Shown: positions 52,005-61,012 of the stretch, in pieces | Layout of the letters: every line of letters begins with the position of its first letter | Numbering within the stretch: the stretch's first letter is position 1 | Origin: Albibacterium profundi | GTDB taxonomy: Bacteria > Bacteroidota > Bacteroidia > Sphingobacteriales > Sphingobacteriaceae | Reading direction: 5' to 3' | NCBI RefSeq assembly: GCF_042159835.1 | Contig: NZ_JBBVGT010000002.1 | Location: forward strand, 1,798,001 to 1,862,000 | DNA: 64,000 bases | Position numbers and translations under genes: made by a program | The notes under the pieces: generated by a model | Databases searched by the model: none | What the model was told of the DNA's origin: nothing | The model's input: the letters and a program-made list of their open reading frames with translations, nothing else

Positions 52005-52403
52005 ATGAAAGACTTAAAAATCACATTGAACACCGACGCTGATAAATGTCTATTCATTATCAATGCGTTACGAGAAACGGAAAAGATCATTTGGGATATA
52101 TACATGTGTGGTGGTTGTTATCGCTTTCACCTATTCCTGAAGAAGATATTCCCAAATGCAAAACCCTTGATCAATCTTAATGAAGATCATTGTGTGACCC
52201 TGATAGATGATAGGATATTCGATATCGAAGGTGAACAGCAAATGCACAGAGGTGAATTTGTTACGCCCAACGGAGAACAATTAGAAATGATGCAACGATG
52301 GTCTTTTACGGAACATAATTTAATCCAAGTCAGTGAATGTCCTTCATGTGAAGAACCTTTAATATACGATCATGTACAAAAATCAGTTTCGGGCCGCAAA
52401 TAG
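52005..52403 (+). CDS. Papain-like/transglutaminase-like small protein (132 aa)
   Basis: The segment CGGCYRFHLFLKKIFP, then EDHCVTLIDDRIFDIEG, has the order Cys38, His62, Asp73 and the spacing of a Cys-His-Asp thiol protease core. A C-terminal CPSC pair suggests a zinc site. The fold assignment is inference from pattern only. The last 32 nt overlap the next gene. Confidence 0.5.
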   Translation: MKDLKITLNTDADKCLFIINALRETEKIIWDIYMCGGCYRFHLFLKKIFPNAKPLINLNEDHCVTLIDDRIFDIEGEQQMHRGEFVTPNGEQLEMMQRWSFTEHNLIQVSECPSCEEPLIYDHVQKSVSGRK

Positions 52404-52587
52404 GGATAACAGGCATATCCCTTCACGATATATAACGTATCATTTTGTTTGTCGTTCATGTGGCGAATCGGATACAGGCGTATTCGATAAGTTCACCGAA
52501 CCCAAAAACAGAGATGATCTGTATTGTGAAAAATGTCAAGAAGAAATCGACGAAATACTATTCGATGATGATGAACTACCATTTTAA
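52372..52587 (+). CDS. Zinc-ribbon small protein (71 aa)
   Basis: A 71-residue protein with CRSCGE and CEKCQE, forming a classical CxxC-N-CxxC zinc ribbon, and a highly acidic C-terminus (DDDELPF). The start overlaps the previous gene by 32 nt. Function unknown. Confidence 0.6.
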   Translation: MYKNQFRAANRDNRHIPSRYITYHFVCRSCGESDTGVFDKFTEPKNRDDLYCEKCQEEIDEILFDDDELPF

Positions 52588-52596
52588 GACGATGTA

Positions 52597-52944
52597 ATGA
52601 AAAAACGAAAGATTAAAAAAGAAAAGCCAACTACAGACTTCTTCTGTAAACTGGTAAAGTCAGAACTTGGATTGGATGTTACCTTAGAGCACCGTTTCCA
52701 TGAAACGAGGCGTTGGCGTTTCGATTATGCTATACTCGATCACAAAATCGCTATTGAAAAGGATGGTGGTTTGTGGCTAAAAGGCGGCGGTGCACATTCA
52801 AGACCGCAAAACATCAAGCGTGACATGGAAAAGCTTACGCAAGCGAGCGTATTAGGATGGATAGTGATACGACGTACACCGCAAGAATTAAATTCAACAG
52901 AGACAATGAATCTGATCCGTGAAGCGATAAAAAATAAGGCTTGA
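52597..52944 (+). CDS. PD-(D/E)xK-type endonuclease (VRR-NUC-like)
   Basis: A 115-residue protein with RRWRFDYAILDHKIAIEKDGG: Asp43, Glu54 and Asp56 lie in the strand order of the PD-(D/E)xK fold, followed by the GGGAHSRP segment and RDMEKLTQASVLGWIVIRRTP seen in phage VRR-NUC-like resolvases. It is last in the early block, just before a terminator, and probably processes branched phage DNA. Confidence 0.7.
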   Translation: MKKRKIKKEKPTTDFFCKLVKSELGLDVTLEHRFHETRRWRFDYAILDHKIAIEKDGGLWLKGGGAHSRPQNIKRDMEKLTQASVLGWIVIRRTPQELNSTETMNLIREAIKNKA

Positions 52945-53024
52945 AATTGCTTTGTAGATTGTATTTATATCGCTAAATTAGCAACTACATTTATTGAATC
53001 GCTTAAATTCTTAGTTGAGCACCT

Positions 53025-53048
53025 AAAACCCCTTTGCCGAGGGGTTTT
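53025..53048 (+). terminator. Rho-independent terminator ending the early/middle block
   Basis: Stem AAAACCCC (53025-53032) / GGGGTTTT (53041-53048), followed by a CTTTTTC tail. It divides the early/middle genes from the packaging operon. Confidence 0.82.
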
Positions 53049-53100
53049 CTTTTTCCGTTACTTATCGCTCTGTTTCTTCTGTTATCTTTTTGAATTTAAT

Positions 53101-53119
53101 GTGCGTACATTATAAACAC
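53101..53119. promoter_or_regulatory. Phage dyad GTGTTTA-N5-TAAACAC, copy 2
   Basis: GTGCGTA-CATTA-TAAACAC; right half exact, left half 5/7. It covers the position where the -33 box of the late promoter would be, so it probably controls the ParB-terminase operon. Confidence 0.7.
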
Positions 53120-53127
53120 TTATGTTG

Positions 53128-53135
53128 TATATTTG
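53128..53135 (+). promoter_or_regulatory. -7 box of the packaging operon
   Basis: TATATTTG matches the consensus, 26 nt before the ATG at 53161. A normal -33 box is absent; the dyad occupies that place, as in activator-dependent promoters. Confidence 0.65.
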
Positions 53136-53160
53136 AACGGATATCAACAATAAGCTCAAT

Positions 53161-53697
53161 ATGTTTGCTAATAGACCTTTAAAAGATCTTGTTAAACTCG
53201 AAAACAACCCTAGAACCATCAAGGAGATTGATTTTGAGAAACTAAGGAAATCTATTAAGGATAATCCGGATTATTTCAATGCACGTCCGATTATCCTTTC
53301 CAACCGTACCGGCGAACTGGTGATCATAGCCGGCAACCAACGCTATGAAGCTGCTGTCTCCTTGGGCCTTAAAGAAGTGCCTACTTATTTATTGGAAAAC
53401 CTTACTGAATCCCGTGAAAAGGAAATAATAATCCGTGACAACGTGTCAAATGGTGACTGGGATTATGAAATCCTTGCCAATGAATGGGATTCCGAAAAAC
53501 TTGACAAATGGGGTGTTGACGTTTGGCAATCTGACGAAGATGATGAATCTGAAGACGATTCAGATAGTGGTGGTTCTTCAGGTGATCCATCGCCGCAAGA
53601 AGGTCAGGTATTAATTATTGAACATGAAGACGTCAATAAGCTTCTTGATGTGTTCAATGATCTTTCCAATAAAGGTTTTAACTGCAAATTCAAGTAA
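53161..53697 (+). CDS. ParB/Srx-like domain protein
   Basis: A 178-residue protein with the ParB/Srx N-terminal fold: LVKLENNPRTIKEIDFEKLRKSI (residues 10-32) and the box GNQRYEAAV, which replaces GERR. Residues about 124-147 form an acidic Asp/Ser linker, and a short C-terminal domain follows. Phage ParB-like proteins near terminase often act in DNA modification or packaging. It is the first gene of the late operon. Confidence 0.7.
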   Translation: MFANRPLKDLVKLENNPRTIKEIDFEKLRKSIKDNPDYFNARPIILSNRTGELVIIAGNQRYEAAVSLGLKEVPTYLLENLTESREKEIIIRDNVSNGDWDYEILANEWDSEKLDKWGVDVWQSDEDDESEDDSDSGGSSGDPSPQEGQVLIIEHEDVNKLLDVFNDLSNKGFNCKFK

Positions 53698-53698
53698 C

Positions 53699-53818
53699 AT
53701 GAAAGTAAAACCAAAGCACAACGCCAACAATGAAGGCATTAGAAAAGCTGTTGCAAAGCACAAGGAAATGCTTGCAAAGCAGGAACGGCTAAGAAGGTTA
53801 AACCCATTGAATTTGTGA
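53699..53818 (+). CDS. Small basic protein (39 aa)
   Basis: ATG 53699 gives 39 residues, rich in Lys and Arg (MKVKPKHNANNEGIRKAVAKHKEMLAK...); a longer frame start lies inside the ParB gene. It may bind DNA; function unknown. Confidence 0.45.
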   Translation: MKVKPKHNANNEGIRKAVAKHKEMLAKQERLRRLNPLNL

Positions 53819-53821
53819 GAA

Positions 53822-54442
53822 ATGAGTAGTAGGAATAGACTATACAAATCTGCTAGACAGAAAAAGGAAGCCCGTTTGGCTGCTATTGCTGCTTTATACC
53901 GAAAAGGGTGGTCATACCGTGCCATTGCCGCGAAGATACAAGAAGATTTAGGCGTGAAGATATCCCACATGACGGTAAAGAACGATGTTCAGACGCTTCT
54001 TGTAGAATGGCGTGAAAACCGTGTGGAAGATATGGATTTGGCTGTTCAGTTAGAACTTGAACGGATCGATGCAACAATTATGGAGCTATGGGATGCATGG
54101 GAGAAATCGAAGGAAGACCAGGAACTTAAGTCAGAAAAGAAAAAGGGTGTCCTTCTTCCAAACGGACGCAAAATAGTTTCTAAGGACGGTGATTTAGTGG
54201 ATGAACGATCTATTAGGACAATCGCCGCCGAACGTACGGAAAAGACCGAAATAGGTTACGGTGATGTACGCTATATAACCGAAATACGGCATCAACTCAT
54301 TGAACGTCGTAAGATCATGGGTATGTATGCTGCTGAAAAGAAGGAAGTTGAAATGACAAGACCTGAAATCAATGTCAATGAACTTTCTAAGGAAGAATTA
54401 CAAGTGCTTGCGGAAATAAACCGTAAGCGTGAAGTTGAATAA
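53822..54442 (+). CDS. Terminase small subunit-like protein
   Basis: A 206-residue protein with an N-terminal helix-turn-helix (AAIAALYRKGWSYRAIAAKIQEDLG), a long helical middle and a C-terminal acidic region. It lies directly before the large terminase (TAATG overlap), which is the standard place for the small subunit that recognises the packaging site. Confidence 0.62.
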   Translation: MSSRNRLYKSARQKKEARLAAIAALYRKGWSYRAIAAKIQEDLGVKISHMTVKNDVQTLLVEWRENRVEDMDLAVQLELERIDATIMELWDAWEKSKEDQELKSEKKKGVLLPNGRKIVSKDGDLVDERSIRTIAAERTEKTEIGYGDVRYITEIRHQLIERRKIMGMYAAEKKEVEMTRPEINVNELSKEELQVLAEINRKREVE

Positions 54443-55917
54443 TGAATGAAAATGTATCTACAATAACCTCTTTTTCTTCTTCTGACTTAGATGCAGCTGA
54501 AGCGAGGTTATGTAGGTTAGAGTTCTTTGAATTCGTGAAATCCTTTTGGGATGTGATCATTAAGGAAGAACCTGAATACAATTGGCATATACCGTATTTG
54601 TGTGAAGAATTACAGAAACTATCGGTGCCTATTGTTGCAAGGCAAAAGAAGCTTTATGATATCATCATCAATATACCGCCGGGAACGACAAAAACAACGA
54701 TTGTCACTATCATGTATCCGGCTTGGATATGGACACAAGATCCTACGTTGCGTATCATTACAAACTCTTATTCAAAAGAATTGAGTATTGAACATGCTAC
54801 CAAATCCAAGGATATCATTACAAGCGATAAATACAAACGCTTGTTTCCTGAAGTGGCTTTAAGGCGTGACAAAGCCGGTAAAGCTTCTTATGAAAATACT
54901 TCCACTGGTGCAAGGTACGTAACATCTTCAGGCAGTGCTATTACTGGTAAGCACGCCCACTTGATCATCAATGATGATCCGCAAAACCCACAACAAGCGG
55001 AATCTGAAGCAGAAAGAAAGACCGCTAACGACCATACCAAAACCCTTTCTTCTCGTAAAGTTCATAAGGAAAAAACACCTGTTGTAACCATTATGCAGCG
55101 TTTGCATGAAGACGATGTAACGGGATATCTTCTGAAGAAGAAATCTGAATCGATCAAACACATCTGTTTGCCGGCCGAACTTTCTGACAGGGTTCTTCCA
55201 GTTGAATTGAAAGATCACTATGTCGATGGAAAACTCGATCCTTCAAGACTAGGAGATTCAGCACTTGAAGAAGCAAAGATCGATCTTGGTTCACGTGGGT
55301 ATGCAGGGCAATTTGAACAAACACCTGGAAGCGATGAAGGTAACATCATTAAAAAAGAATGGTTCACCAAGATACCACGTTCGGAGTTTGACTACTTACG
55401 GGATTCGCAGCCAATTATATTCTTTGGAGATACCGCCTTTACCGATAGGAAAGAAAACGATCCAAGCGGCTTCTTGGGATCATGTAGGATAGGGAATAAA
55501 ATATACATTACCCATGCTACCAAGATCCGAAAGAAATTCCCTGACCTGATCCGTTTCCTTCCTGACTACTTAAAGGTAAATGGTTACACAGATCGATCTT
55601 CACTTCGCATAGAGCCAAAGGCAAACGGATTGAGTGTTATTGATCAGCTTCAGGAATCGACTGATCTGAATGTTACCGAAACTCCAAGTCCAACGGATTC
55701 CAAATCTACACGGCTATATGCAATATCACCAACGATTGAGTGCGGCCGTGTGGTTCTCGTTGAAGGTGACTGGAATGAAGAATTTATTGAAGAAGTGGCA
55801 GGATTTCCCGTAAAGGTTCACGATGAATATGTAGACATTTTAACGTACGCAGTGGATTATCACGAAGGCAATGTTGAAGAAGACCAAACTGATATATTAA
55901 ACGCATTTGGAAGATGA
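54442..55917 (+). CDS. Phage terminase large subunit
   Basis: A 491-residue packaging motor. The Walker A-like NIPPGTTKTT (about residues 77-86) deviates from GxxGKT, as in a known group of terminases; Walker B is LIINDDP with Asp178-Asp179. The nuclease domain starts at IIFFGDTAF with Asp330, and HDEYVDILTYAVDYH near the C-terminus gives another acidic ligand. It cuts concatemeric DNA and drives it into the prohead. Overlaps the small subunit by one nt and the portal by four. Confidence 0.9.
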   Translation: MNENVSTITSFSSSDLDAAEARLCRLEFFEFVKSFWDVIIKEEPEYNWHIPYLCEELQKLSVPIVARQKKLYDIIINIPPGTTKTTIVTIMYPAWIWTQDPTLRIITNSYSKELSIEHATKSKDIITSDKYKRLFPEVALRRDKAGKASYENTSTGARYVTSSGSAITGKHAHLIINDDPQNPQQAESEAERKTANDHTKTLSSRKVHKEKTPVVTIMQRLHEDDVTGYLLKKKSESIKHICLPAELSDRVLPVELKDHYVDGKLDPSRLGDSALEEAKIDLGSRGYAGQFEQTPGSDEGNIIKKEWFTKIPRSEFDYLRDSQPIIFFGDTAFTDRKENDPSGFLGSCRIGNKIYITHATKIRKKFPDLIRFLPDYLKVNGYTDRSSLRIEPKANGLSVIDQLQESTDLNVTETPSPTDSKSTRLYAISPTIECGRVVLVEGDWNEEFIEEVAGFPVKVHDEYVDILTYAVDYHEGNVEEDQTDILNAFGR

Positions 55918-57335
55918 AAAAAATAGAAGAAATTATTGATAGCTCAAGGGATATCAAAGACATCATTAATGATCTTAAGAAGAAAACGATCAAGGTTCCG
56001 GAATGGGATGAACTTGAAAAGGTATATGAACCAAAACTTCATAAGATCATGGATCCGGCTGTTTTTAAAGACAAGGAAGTTAAGGATGATAAAGGTAATG
56101 TTGTCAGGACTGAACCCGTGACAAGGGTTGCTATTGGTCTTCAGAAGCTTTCTGTTAAGCGTATAGCTGAATTCATGTTCACTATTCCAGTAAATACCAT
56201 TCTTGAAGATGATGAAACGCTTCAGAAGGAGCAATTCAAATCGATCATCAAGATACAAAAAAAGAACCGTTGGGATGTGCTGAACAAAAAGCGTTGCAAG
56301 ATCACTTCTTCTGAATGTGAATGTGCCGTTCACTGGTACCTTGTAGAAAACAAAAACAAGTCTTACGGCTTCCAAAGCAATTATAAGCTTAAGTATGCTA
56401 TCTATTCACCTAAAAATGGCGATAAACTATACCCATTGTTCGATGAAACAAGGGATATGATTGCATTCAGCCGTGAGATCAACATGAATTCCACAAATGA
56501 TGAAGGTTTAAAGGTTAATGTTACCGTATTTGAGACGTGGACAGCAGATAGGCATATTCGTTGGAGAAAAGAAGGCGCAAATGATTGGGAACTTGTCTTG
56601 AATGAAGAAAACAAGATCGGCAAAATTCCAATAATATACACATACCGTCCTGAACCGATTTGGGATGATGCTGATAATGGCAAAGTACATGAAATAGAAC
56701 TTCTTTTATCCCGTAACGGTGAAATTATCGCTTATCACGCATCACCGGTATTGATCATCAAAGGTAAATTGAAGGGTGCACCCACAAAAGGTGAAGGGAA
56801 TAAGGTCTTCTTTACTGAAGACGGTACCGGCGGTGCTGAATATGCTTCGTGGCAGCAATCACCCGAATCGGTACGCTTCCAGTTTGAGACGCTTTTACGC
56901 CTTTTCTTCACGGAACTTCAATTGCCGGACCTTTCCTTCGAAAACATCAAAGGGATCGGGGCGCAATCAGGCGAATCACGTAAATGGATGCTTGTTGATG
57001 CACATTTGAAGGTAGGTGATGAATCTGAAATCTATTTGGACTCTTTGGAGCGTGAGTATAATATCATCAAAGCGTTTCTAGGGCTTATGAATCCGAAATG
57101 GAAGGGTACTGTTGGTGACTTGGAGTTAACGCCTGAAATCAGACCGTTTACCGTTGAAGACGAAAAAGGACGTGTTGAGGTACTGGTTGCTGCAAACGGA
57201 AATAAACCGATCATATCACAGCAACAAGCCGTTAAACAAGCCGGTCTTGTCGATGATCCGGATGAAGATTGGGTTCAGATTCAGGCTGAATACACAAAGG
57301 AAAATACGTTTAATGTTTTTGAACCTACTGAATAA
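55914..57335 (+). CDS. Phage portal protein
   Basis: A 473-residue protein of the SPP1 gp6-like group: RVAIGLQKLSVKRIAEFMF near the start, a central beta-rich region with DRHIRWRKEG and EHIPIIYTYRPEP-like KIGKIPIIYTYRPEP, and a C-terminal region ending at LDSLEREYNIIKAFLGL. It forms the ring at the packaging vertex. The start overlaps the terminase stop (ATGA). Confidence 0.8.
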   Translation: MKKIEEIIDSSRDIKDIINDLKKKTIKVPEWDELEKVYEPKLHKIMDPAVFKDKEVKDDKGNVVRTEPVTRVAIGLQKLSVKRIAEFMFTIPVNTILEDDETLQKEQFKSIIKIQKKNRWDVLNKKRCKITSSECECAVHWYLVENKNKSYGFQSNYKLKYAIYSPKNGDKLYPLFDETRDMIAFSREINMNSTNDEGLKVNVTVFETWTADRHIRWRKEGANDWELVLNEENKIGKIPIIYTYRPEPIWDDADNGKVHEIELLLSRNGEIIAYHASPVLIIKGKLKGAPTKGEGNKVFFTEDGTGGAEYASWQQSPESVRFQFETLLRLFFTELQLPDLSFENIKGIGAQSGESRKWMLVDAHLKVGDESEIYLDSLEREYNIIKAFLGLMNPKWKGTVGDLELTPEIRPFTVEDEKGRVEVLVAANGNKPIISQQQAVKQAGLVDDPDEDWVQIQAEYTKENTFNVFEPTE

Positions 57336-57523
57336 TGGAAGAGGCTTTATTGAATTTCATTTCGCTTGCTATTGAAGAAGACAAGGCCCAAGGGAAATAC
57401 CCTGAACACCTTACACGAATGGATTTGAGCAAGAAGATGGACAAGGTCTTAAACACGCTTTTTAAGGAAGGAAAGATCAATGTTGGTGAAACACTTAACG
57501 ATAAGTATATAACGGTGCTGTAA
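57335..57523 (+). CDS. Small hypothetical head-module protein (62 aa)
   Basis: Between portal and head-morphogenesis genes, with one-nt overlaps at both ends (TAATG). Highly charged helix; no motif. Function unknown. Confidence 0.5.
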   Translation: MEEALLNFISLAIEEDKAQGKYPEHLTRMDLSKKMDKVLNTLFKEGKINVGETLNDKYITVL

Positions 57524-59361
57524 TGGCTAAAAAGAACGTAATTGGCGGTGTTAATTGGGATGCATCTGCTTTCATGGCAAATGAAGCCATCGCAGCACGT
57601 GTAAAGACTATTCATAACACAGCTATACGTGAAGCTTCAGCTATTGCCGCTAAATTAAAACCGAACCCTGATAAGATATTCACTTTCGACGATTATCCGC
57701 AAACAAAAAAGCTTGTAGATAAGCTTTTCAGCGACTTTGCCGGCAAAATGACTGCCAACATAAAGCAGGGCAACACGGATGCGTTTGCGATTGCACATGC
57801 AAAGAACGACGCCCTTTTGGATTACCTTTCCAAGAAGACGAAAATACCTAGATCGACACTGGAAAAGAAATATAAGTATGGTGCTAGGAATTTGGAAGGG
57901 CTGCAAGCATTCCAGTCAAGAAAAACCAACGGTCTTAATCTGTCTGATCGAGTTTGGAAGATCAGTAAAAGCGCAAGGAAAGAAATAGAATTGGGTATTG
58001 ACCTAGGTCTTGAAGAAGGAATGGATGCAGCTAAATTAAGCCGTAAGGTTCGTCAGAACCTTGCTGATCCCGGTCAATTGTTCAGGCGTGTCAGGGATAA
58101 GCATGGAAACCTGAAGCTTTCAAAGCGAGCGAAAGAACTGCATCCAGGGCAAGGTGTATACCGTTCTTCCTACAAGAATGCCATGAGATTGACACGTACT
58201 GAAATCAATATGGCTTACCGTACTGCTGACCATGATAGATGGGCCAGTCTTGATTTTATTGTCGGAATTGAAGTAAAACTTTCTAATAACCCCAATCATT
58301 GCCCTACATGCATTGAGTTAGCCGGAAAATACCCAAAGGAATTCAAGTTCGTTGGATGGCATCCGCAATGCCGCTGCTTTGCCACTCCGATACTACCAAC
58401 TGAAGACGAATATGATGTACTTGAATTGATGCTTCTGAATGAAGAAGATACTTCAAGCTTTCAATCCGTTAATATGGTCAAAACCGTTCCTACTGGTATG
58501 ATCGACTGGATCAACAATAATAAAGACCGTGCAAAGAACTGGAAATCCATGCCTTACTTCGTACGTGATAATTTCCAAGGCGGTAAGATAGGAAACAACT
58601 TTGCGTTTAGGAATATCGCAGCGGCCAAAAAGCCGAAAAGTTCTATTCCACAAATCAAAGATATAGGAGGTTATAAGGATAAGTATTCTAATATCGGTAA
58701 TTACAATCAGGCAAAGCAAGTTGTAAATAAACTGATCCCATTGGCGAATAACGTTCAGATGGGCGCAAAAGTCAGCAAAGAAGCGATTCCTGACATGTTA
58801 GGTGCTTTAGATTATCTCACCAGTAATTATGTTGTAGGATCTGAAAAGTTAAGCGGTGTTATGTTTAAAGGCGGTGCTAGATATCATGGGAGGGTGGTCC
58901 GGTGGTCAACTGGTAATATTAAAGATATTGACTTTGGATCAGGTACGGATAGATGGATTTACAGTAGAAAAAGGCATACAGGGGCTGAAATACTGGAAAA
59001 CCTAAAGCGTGGCAAATCTGCTGTTGATGAACAATTCAACTCAATATCGACTATCGTACATGAATATGCACATGTTATTGCTACACGGCATTCGCAGGAT
59101 CTTGTTAAAACCGCAACTGGCAGGAATGCACCGGAATTCTTTGAGAAACTTAATACTATCAATAAAGATTACCATGTCGAACTTAGGAACTTAATGTCAA
59201 CGAACAAAGAAGCGGCGGCGGAAATTTATTTAGGTAGGTATGCATCAACTAACATCAATGAGTTGATGGCTGAAGGGTTCACGGAATTCACGTTAAGCAA
59301 AAATCCCAGTAAGTACGCATTAAGGATCGGAAACCTTATTGACGAATATTTTAGGAAGTAG
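57523..59361 (+). CDS. Minor head protein (Mu F-like) with C-terminal HExxH metallopeptidase-like domain
   Basis: A 612-residue protein. Residues about 100-300 form the Mu gpF/SPP1 gp7-type head domain, with NPNHCPTC (Cys260, Cys263) and GWHPQCRC (His280, Cys283, Cys285) as the usual zinc-like cluster and LTRTEINMAYRTADHDRWASLDFIVG. A linker is followed by a C-terminal domain (about 380-612) that contains HEYAHVIATRHSQ (HExxH at residues 513-517) and a later Glu at 580 or 584 (NELMAEGFTEF), the layout of a zinc peptidase. Such C-terminal additions are often injected effector or toxin domains; here the activity is unproven. Confidence 0.8.
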   Translation: MAKKNVIGGVNWDASAFMANEAIAARVKTIHNTAIREASAIAAKLKPNPDKIFTFDDYPQTKKLVDKLFSDFAGKMTANIKQGNTDAFAIAHAKNDALLDYLSKKTKIPRSTLEKKYKYGARNLEGLQAFQSRKTNGLNLSDRVWKISKSARKEIELGIDLGLEEGMDAAKLSRKVRQNLADPGQLFRRVRDKHGNLKLSKRAKELHPGQGVYRSSYKNAMRLTRTEINMAYRTADHDRWASLDFIVGIEVKLSNNPNHCPTCIELAGKYPKEFKFVGWHPQCRCFATPILPTEDEYDVLELMLLNEEDTSSFQSVNMVKTVPTGMIDWINNNKDRAKNWKSMPYFVRDNFQGGKIGNNFAFRNIAAAKKPKSSIPQIKDIGGYKDKYSNIGNYNQAKQVVNKLIPLANNVQMGAKVSKEAIPDMLGALDYLTSNYVVGSEKLSGVMFKGGARYHGRVVRWSTGNIKDIDFGSGTDRWIYSRKRHTGAEILENLKRGKSAVDEQFNSISTIVHEYAHVIATRHSQDLVKTATGRNAPEFFEKLNTINKDYHVELRNLMSTNKEAAAEIYLGRYASTNINELMAEGFTEFTLSKNPSKYALRIGNLIDEYFRK

Positions 59362-59562
59362 CTACAATCCGTATTCCTTATATTCAACCGGTTCACCTTC
59401 TTCGAATACGAAGTCGCCGACTTGATTAGGCTCTACTTTATCGTGCAATCTTTCTCCATTGGCAATATCATCTGGAATACCTTCAGGGAAAGCTTTGCAA
59501 CCGCCTTCAATTGGTCTAAAGTGGATGCATTTCAGACAAGGTAGTAATTCTTCTTCGTTCAT
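59362..59562 (-). CDS. Cys-rich small protein, last gene of leftward cassette (66 aa)
   Basis: A 66-residue protein with LPCLKCIHFRP and GGCKAFPEGIPDDI, a short Cys cluster of a type seen in phages and mobile elements. Its stop is immediately adjacent to the head-protein stop (convergent). ATGA overlap with the gene upstream. Function unknown. Confidence 0.6.
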   Translation of the reverse strand: MNEEELLPCLKCIHFRPIEGGCKAFPEGIPDDIANGERLHDKVEPNQVGDFVFEEGEPVEYKEYGL

Positions 59563-59756
59563 GGTTTTATATTTGTATACTGGATTTGTGCACCGCTTGG
59601 TATGTACATCATTTCGTTTTTTGGAGTAGCAAGACCTTTCTTAAATCGCTTCTTCAGTTTTCTTGGGTATCGCTTAGTATTGTCAAACAATACCACTGGT
59701 TTTGTTTGACCTTCACTAAACAATTCAATTTTCTTAATACCTATTACTTTTTTCAT
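59559..59756 (-). CDS. Small basic protein in leftward cassette (65 aa)
   Basis: A 65-residue protein with many Lys and Arg (KRYPRKLKKRFKKGLATPK), perhaps nucleic-acid binding. Four-nt overlaps with both neighbours show tight co-translation. No family recognised. Confidence 0.52.
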   Translation of the reverse strand: MKKVIGIKKIELFSEGQTKPVVLFDNTKRYPRKLKKRFKKGLATPKNEMMYIPSGAQIQYTNIKP

Positions 59757-60142
59757 TGCATGTTGATATATTCAGCTAAAAGTTGCTGTCTAAACGGGTC
59801 ATATTGATGCCTAAAATCAAAGGATTCAAATAATTCTGATGGAATCCATTTTACATTATCAATTTTATCAATTTCATCAATTTCCTTTTTTGAACCGGTA
59901 AATATCTGAATTGAACCTTCAGTGCCATTAGAGAAAGGGTTTACGCTTATGATACATCTAACAAACTCCACTTCTTCATAATTTCTATCTACATGTATTA
60001 TGGTGCCGCCTATACTGTAATGATAAACAGGATCATCTTCAAATTTAATCTTTACCCTATTGTCGTTATGTTCGTGCGGGTTTGGAAGAAGTTTTTTGGC
60101 TTCTTCTATCAGCTCTATCCGTTGCTTCGTTAATTGTTCCAT
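59753..60142 (-). CDS. Hypothetical protein in leftward cassette (129 aa)
   Basis: A 129-residue protein with a central beta region (VYHYSIGGTIIHVDR; VEFVRCIISVNPFSNGTEGSIQIF). No catalytic motif recognised. It overlaps the next gene by four nt. Confidence 0.52.
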   Translation of the reverse strand: MEQLTKQRIELIEEAKKLLPNPHEHNDNRVKIKFEDDPVYHYSIGGTIIHVDRNYEEVEFVRCIISVNPFSNGTEGSIQIFTGSKKEIDEIDKIDNVKWIPSELFESFDFRHQYDPFRQQLLAEYINMQ

Positions 60143-60184
60143 GCTATATAATTTAACAAGAATATTGTATATAATTTTTAGCGA

Positions 60185-60424
60185 TTATTGTGTCCGTTGC
60201 TTCTTCCTTACTATTTCACCAACAGAAATAGTGCATGTTTTGCTTGTATAGGCTTTTTCGCCTGACAGCTTCAGATTCCATAGGTTTTCGACCTTACAGC
60301 CTATCTGTTGAGGTGTGAACCTATCAAAAATTGCGGATAACGAGCCAAAATAGAAGTTCTTTCTTCTTGTGCCGTCTACTGGCTCGTTAAATTCCACATG
60401 GAAAACTTTAGTTTTCTTTACCAT
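60185..60424 (-). CDS. Hypothetical small protein in leftward cassette (79 aa)
   Basis: A 79-residue protein beginning MVKKTKVFHVEFNEPVDGTRRKNFYFGSL (in parts) with basic ends. Resembles small proteins of Bacteroidota mobile elements; function unknown. Confidence 0.52.
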   Translation of the reverse strand: MVKKTKVFHVEFNEPVDGTRRKNFYFGSLSAIFDRFTPQQIGCKVENLWNLKLSGEKAYTSKTCTISVGEIVRKKQRTQ

Positions 60425-60435
60425 AACAAATATAA

Positions 60436-61011
60436 TTAATAAGTAGTTGATTGACGTATCAAATTGTATATTCCACGTGTCAACTCAATATCGTAGAACC
60501 CATCGTGAAGCTTAGATTCGTCAACTTGCAATCCCATTTTACTAGCAACGGTCTTCAGCTTGAAGTCTACCATTTCAGGACGTTGAGCCATTAAATGACA
60601 ATGTGCCATCACCATGACGTCAATGGAAGAAGACCAAAACCACGAACCGAAATAATTGTCGCCGTTCTGAACAAACCACGCACGAAGAAAAGGGTTGTCA
60701 AAGCTTGCGTTATTATAACCACAAAGCGTAAACTTGTCTTTCTTGTTGAATTTGTCGACATACTTGCCAAGCATATCAACGAATTTGCGATATACCAGGT
60801 TCATAGGCTCGTAGGTTTTCAGGTGTTCGCGTGTAATGCCGGCAATAGACAACGCTTCGTCGTTTATTTGCGCCTTGTGATACGGTTGTACATTGTAGTC
60901 GAACTTTTCAACTACAATGCCGTCTATTTCAATGCAACCGGCTAACTGGTGAATACCGTTCTTCCAAAACATGGTGCCGGTTGTTTCTAGGTCAAAATAT
61001 AATATCTTCAT
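60436..61011 (-). CDS. DnaQ-like 3'-5' exonuclease (DEDDh)
   Basis: A 191-residue exonuclease: Asp7 and Glu9 in LYFDLETTG, a middle Asp in NNASFDNPFL, and the final HD-x(4)-D block LHDGFYDIELT. All four DEDDh residues are present. It degrades single-stranded ends. It is separated by one nt from the next gene and 11 nt from the previous, so it is within one operon. Confidence 0.85.
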   Translation of the reverse strand: MKILYFDLETTGTMFWKNGIHQLAGCIEIDGIVVEKFDYNVQPYHKAQINDEALSIAGITREHLKTYEPMNLVYRKFVDMLGKYVDKFNKKDKFTLCGYNNASFDNPFLRAWFVQNGDNYFGSWFWSSSIDVMVMAHCHLMAQRPEMVDFKLKTVASKMGLQVDESKLHDGFYDIELTRGIYNLIRQSTTY

Positions 61012-61012
61012 G

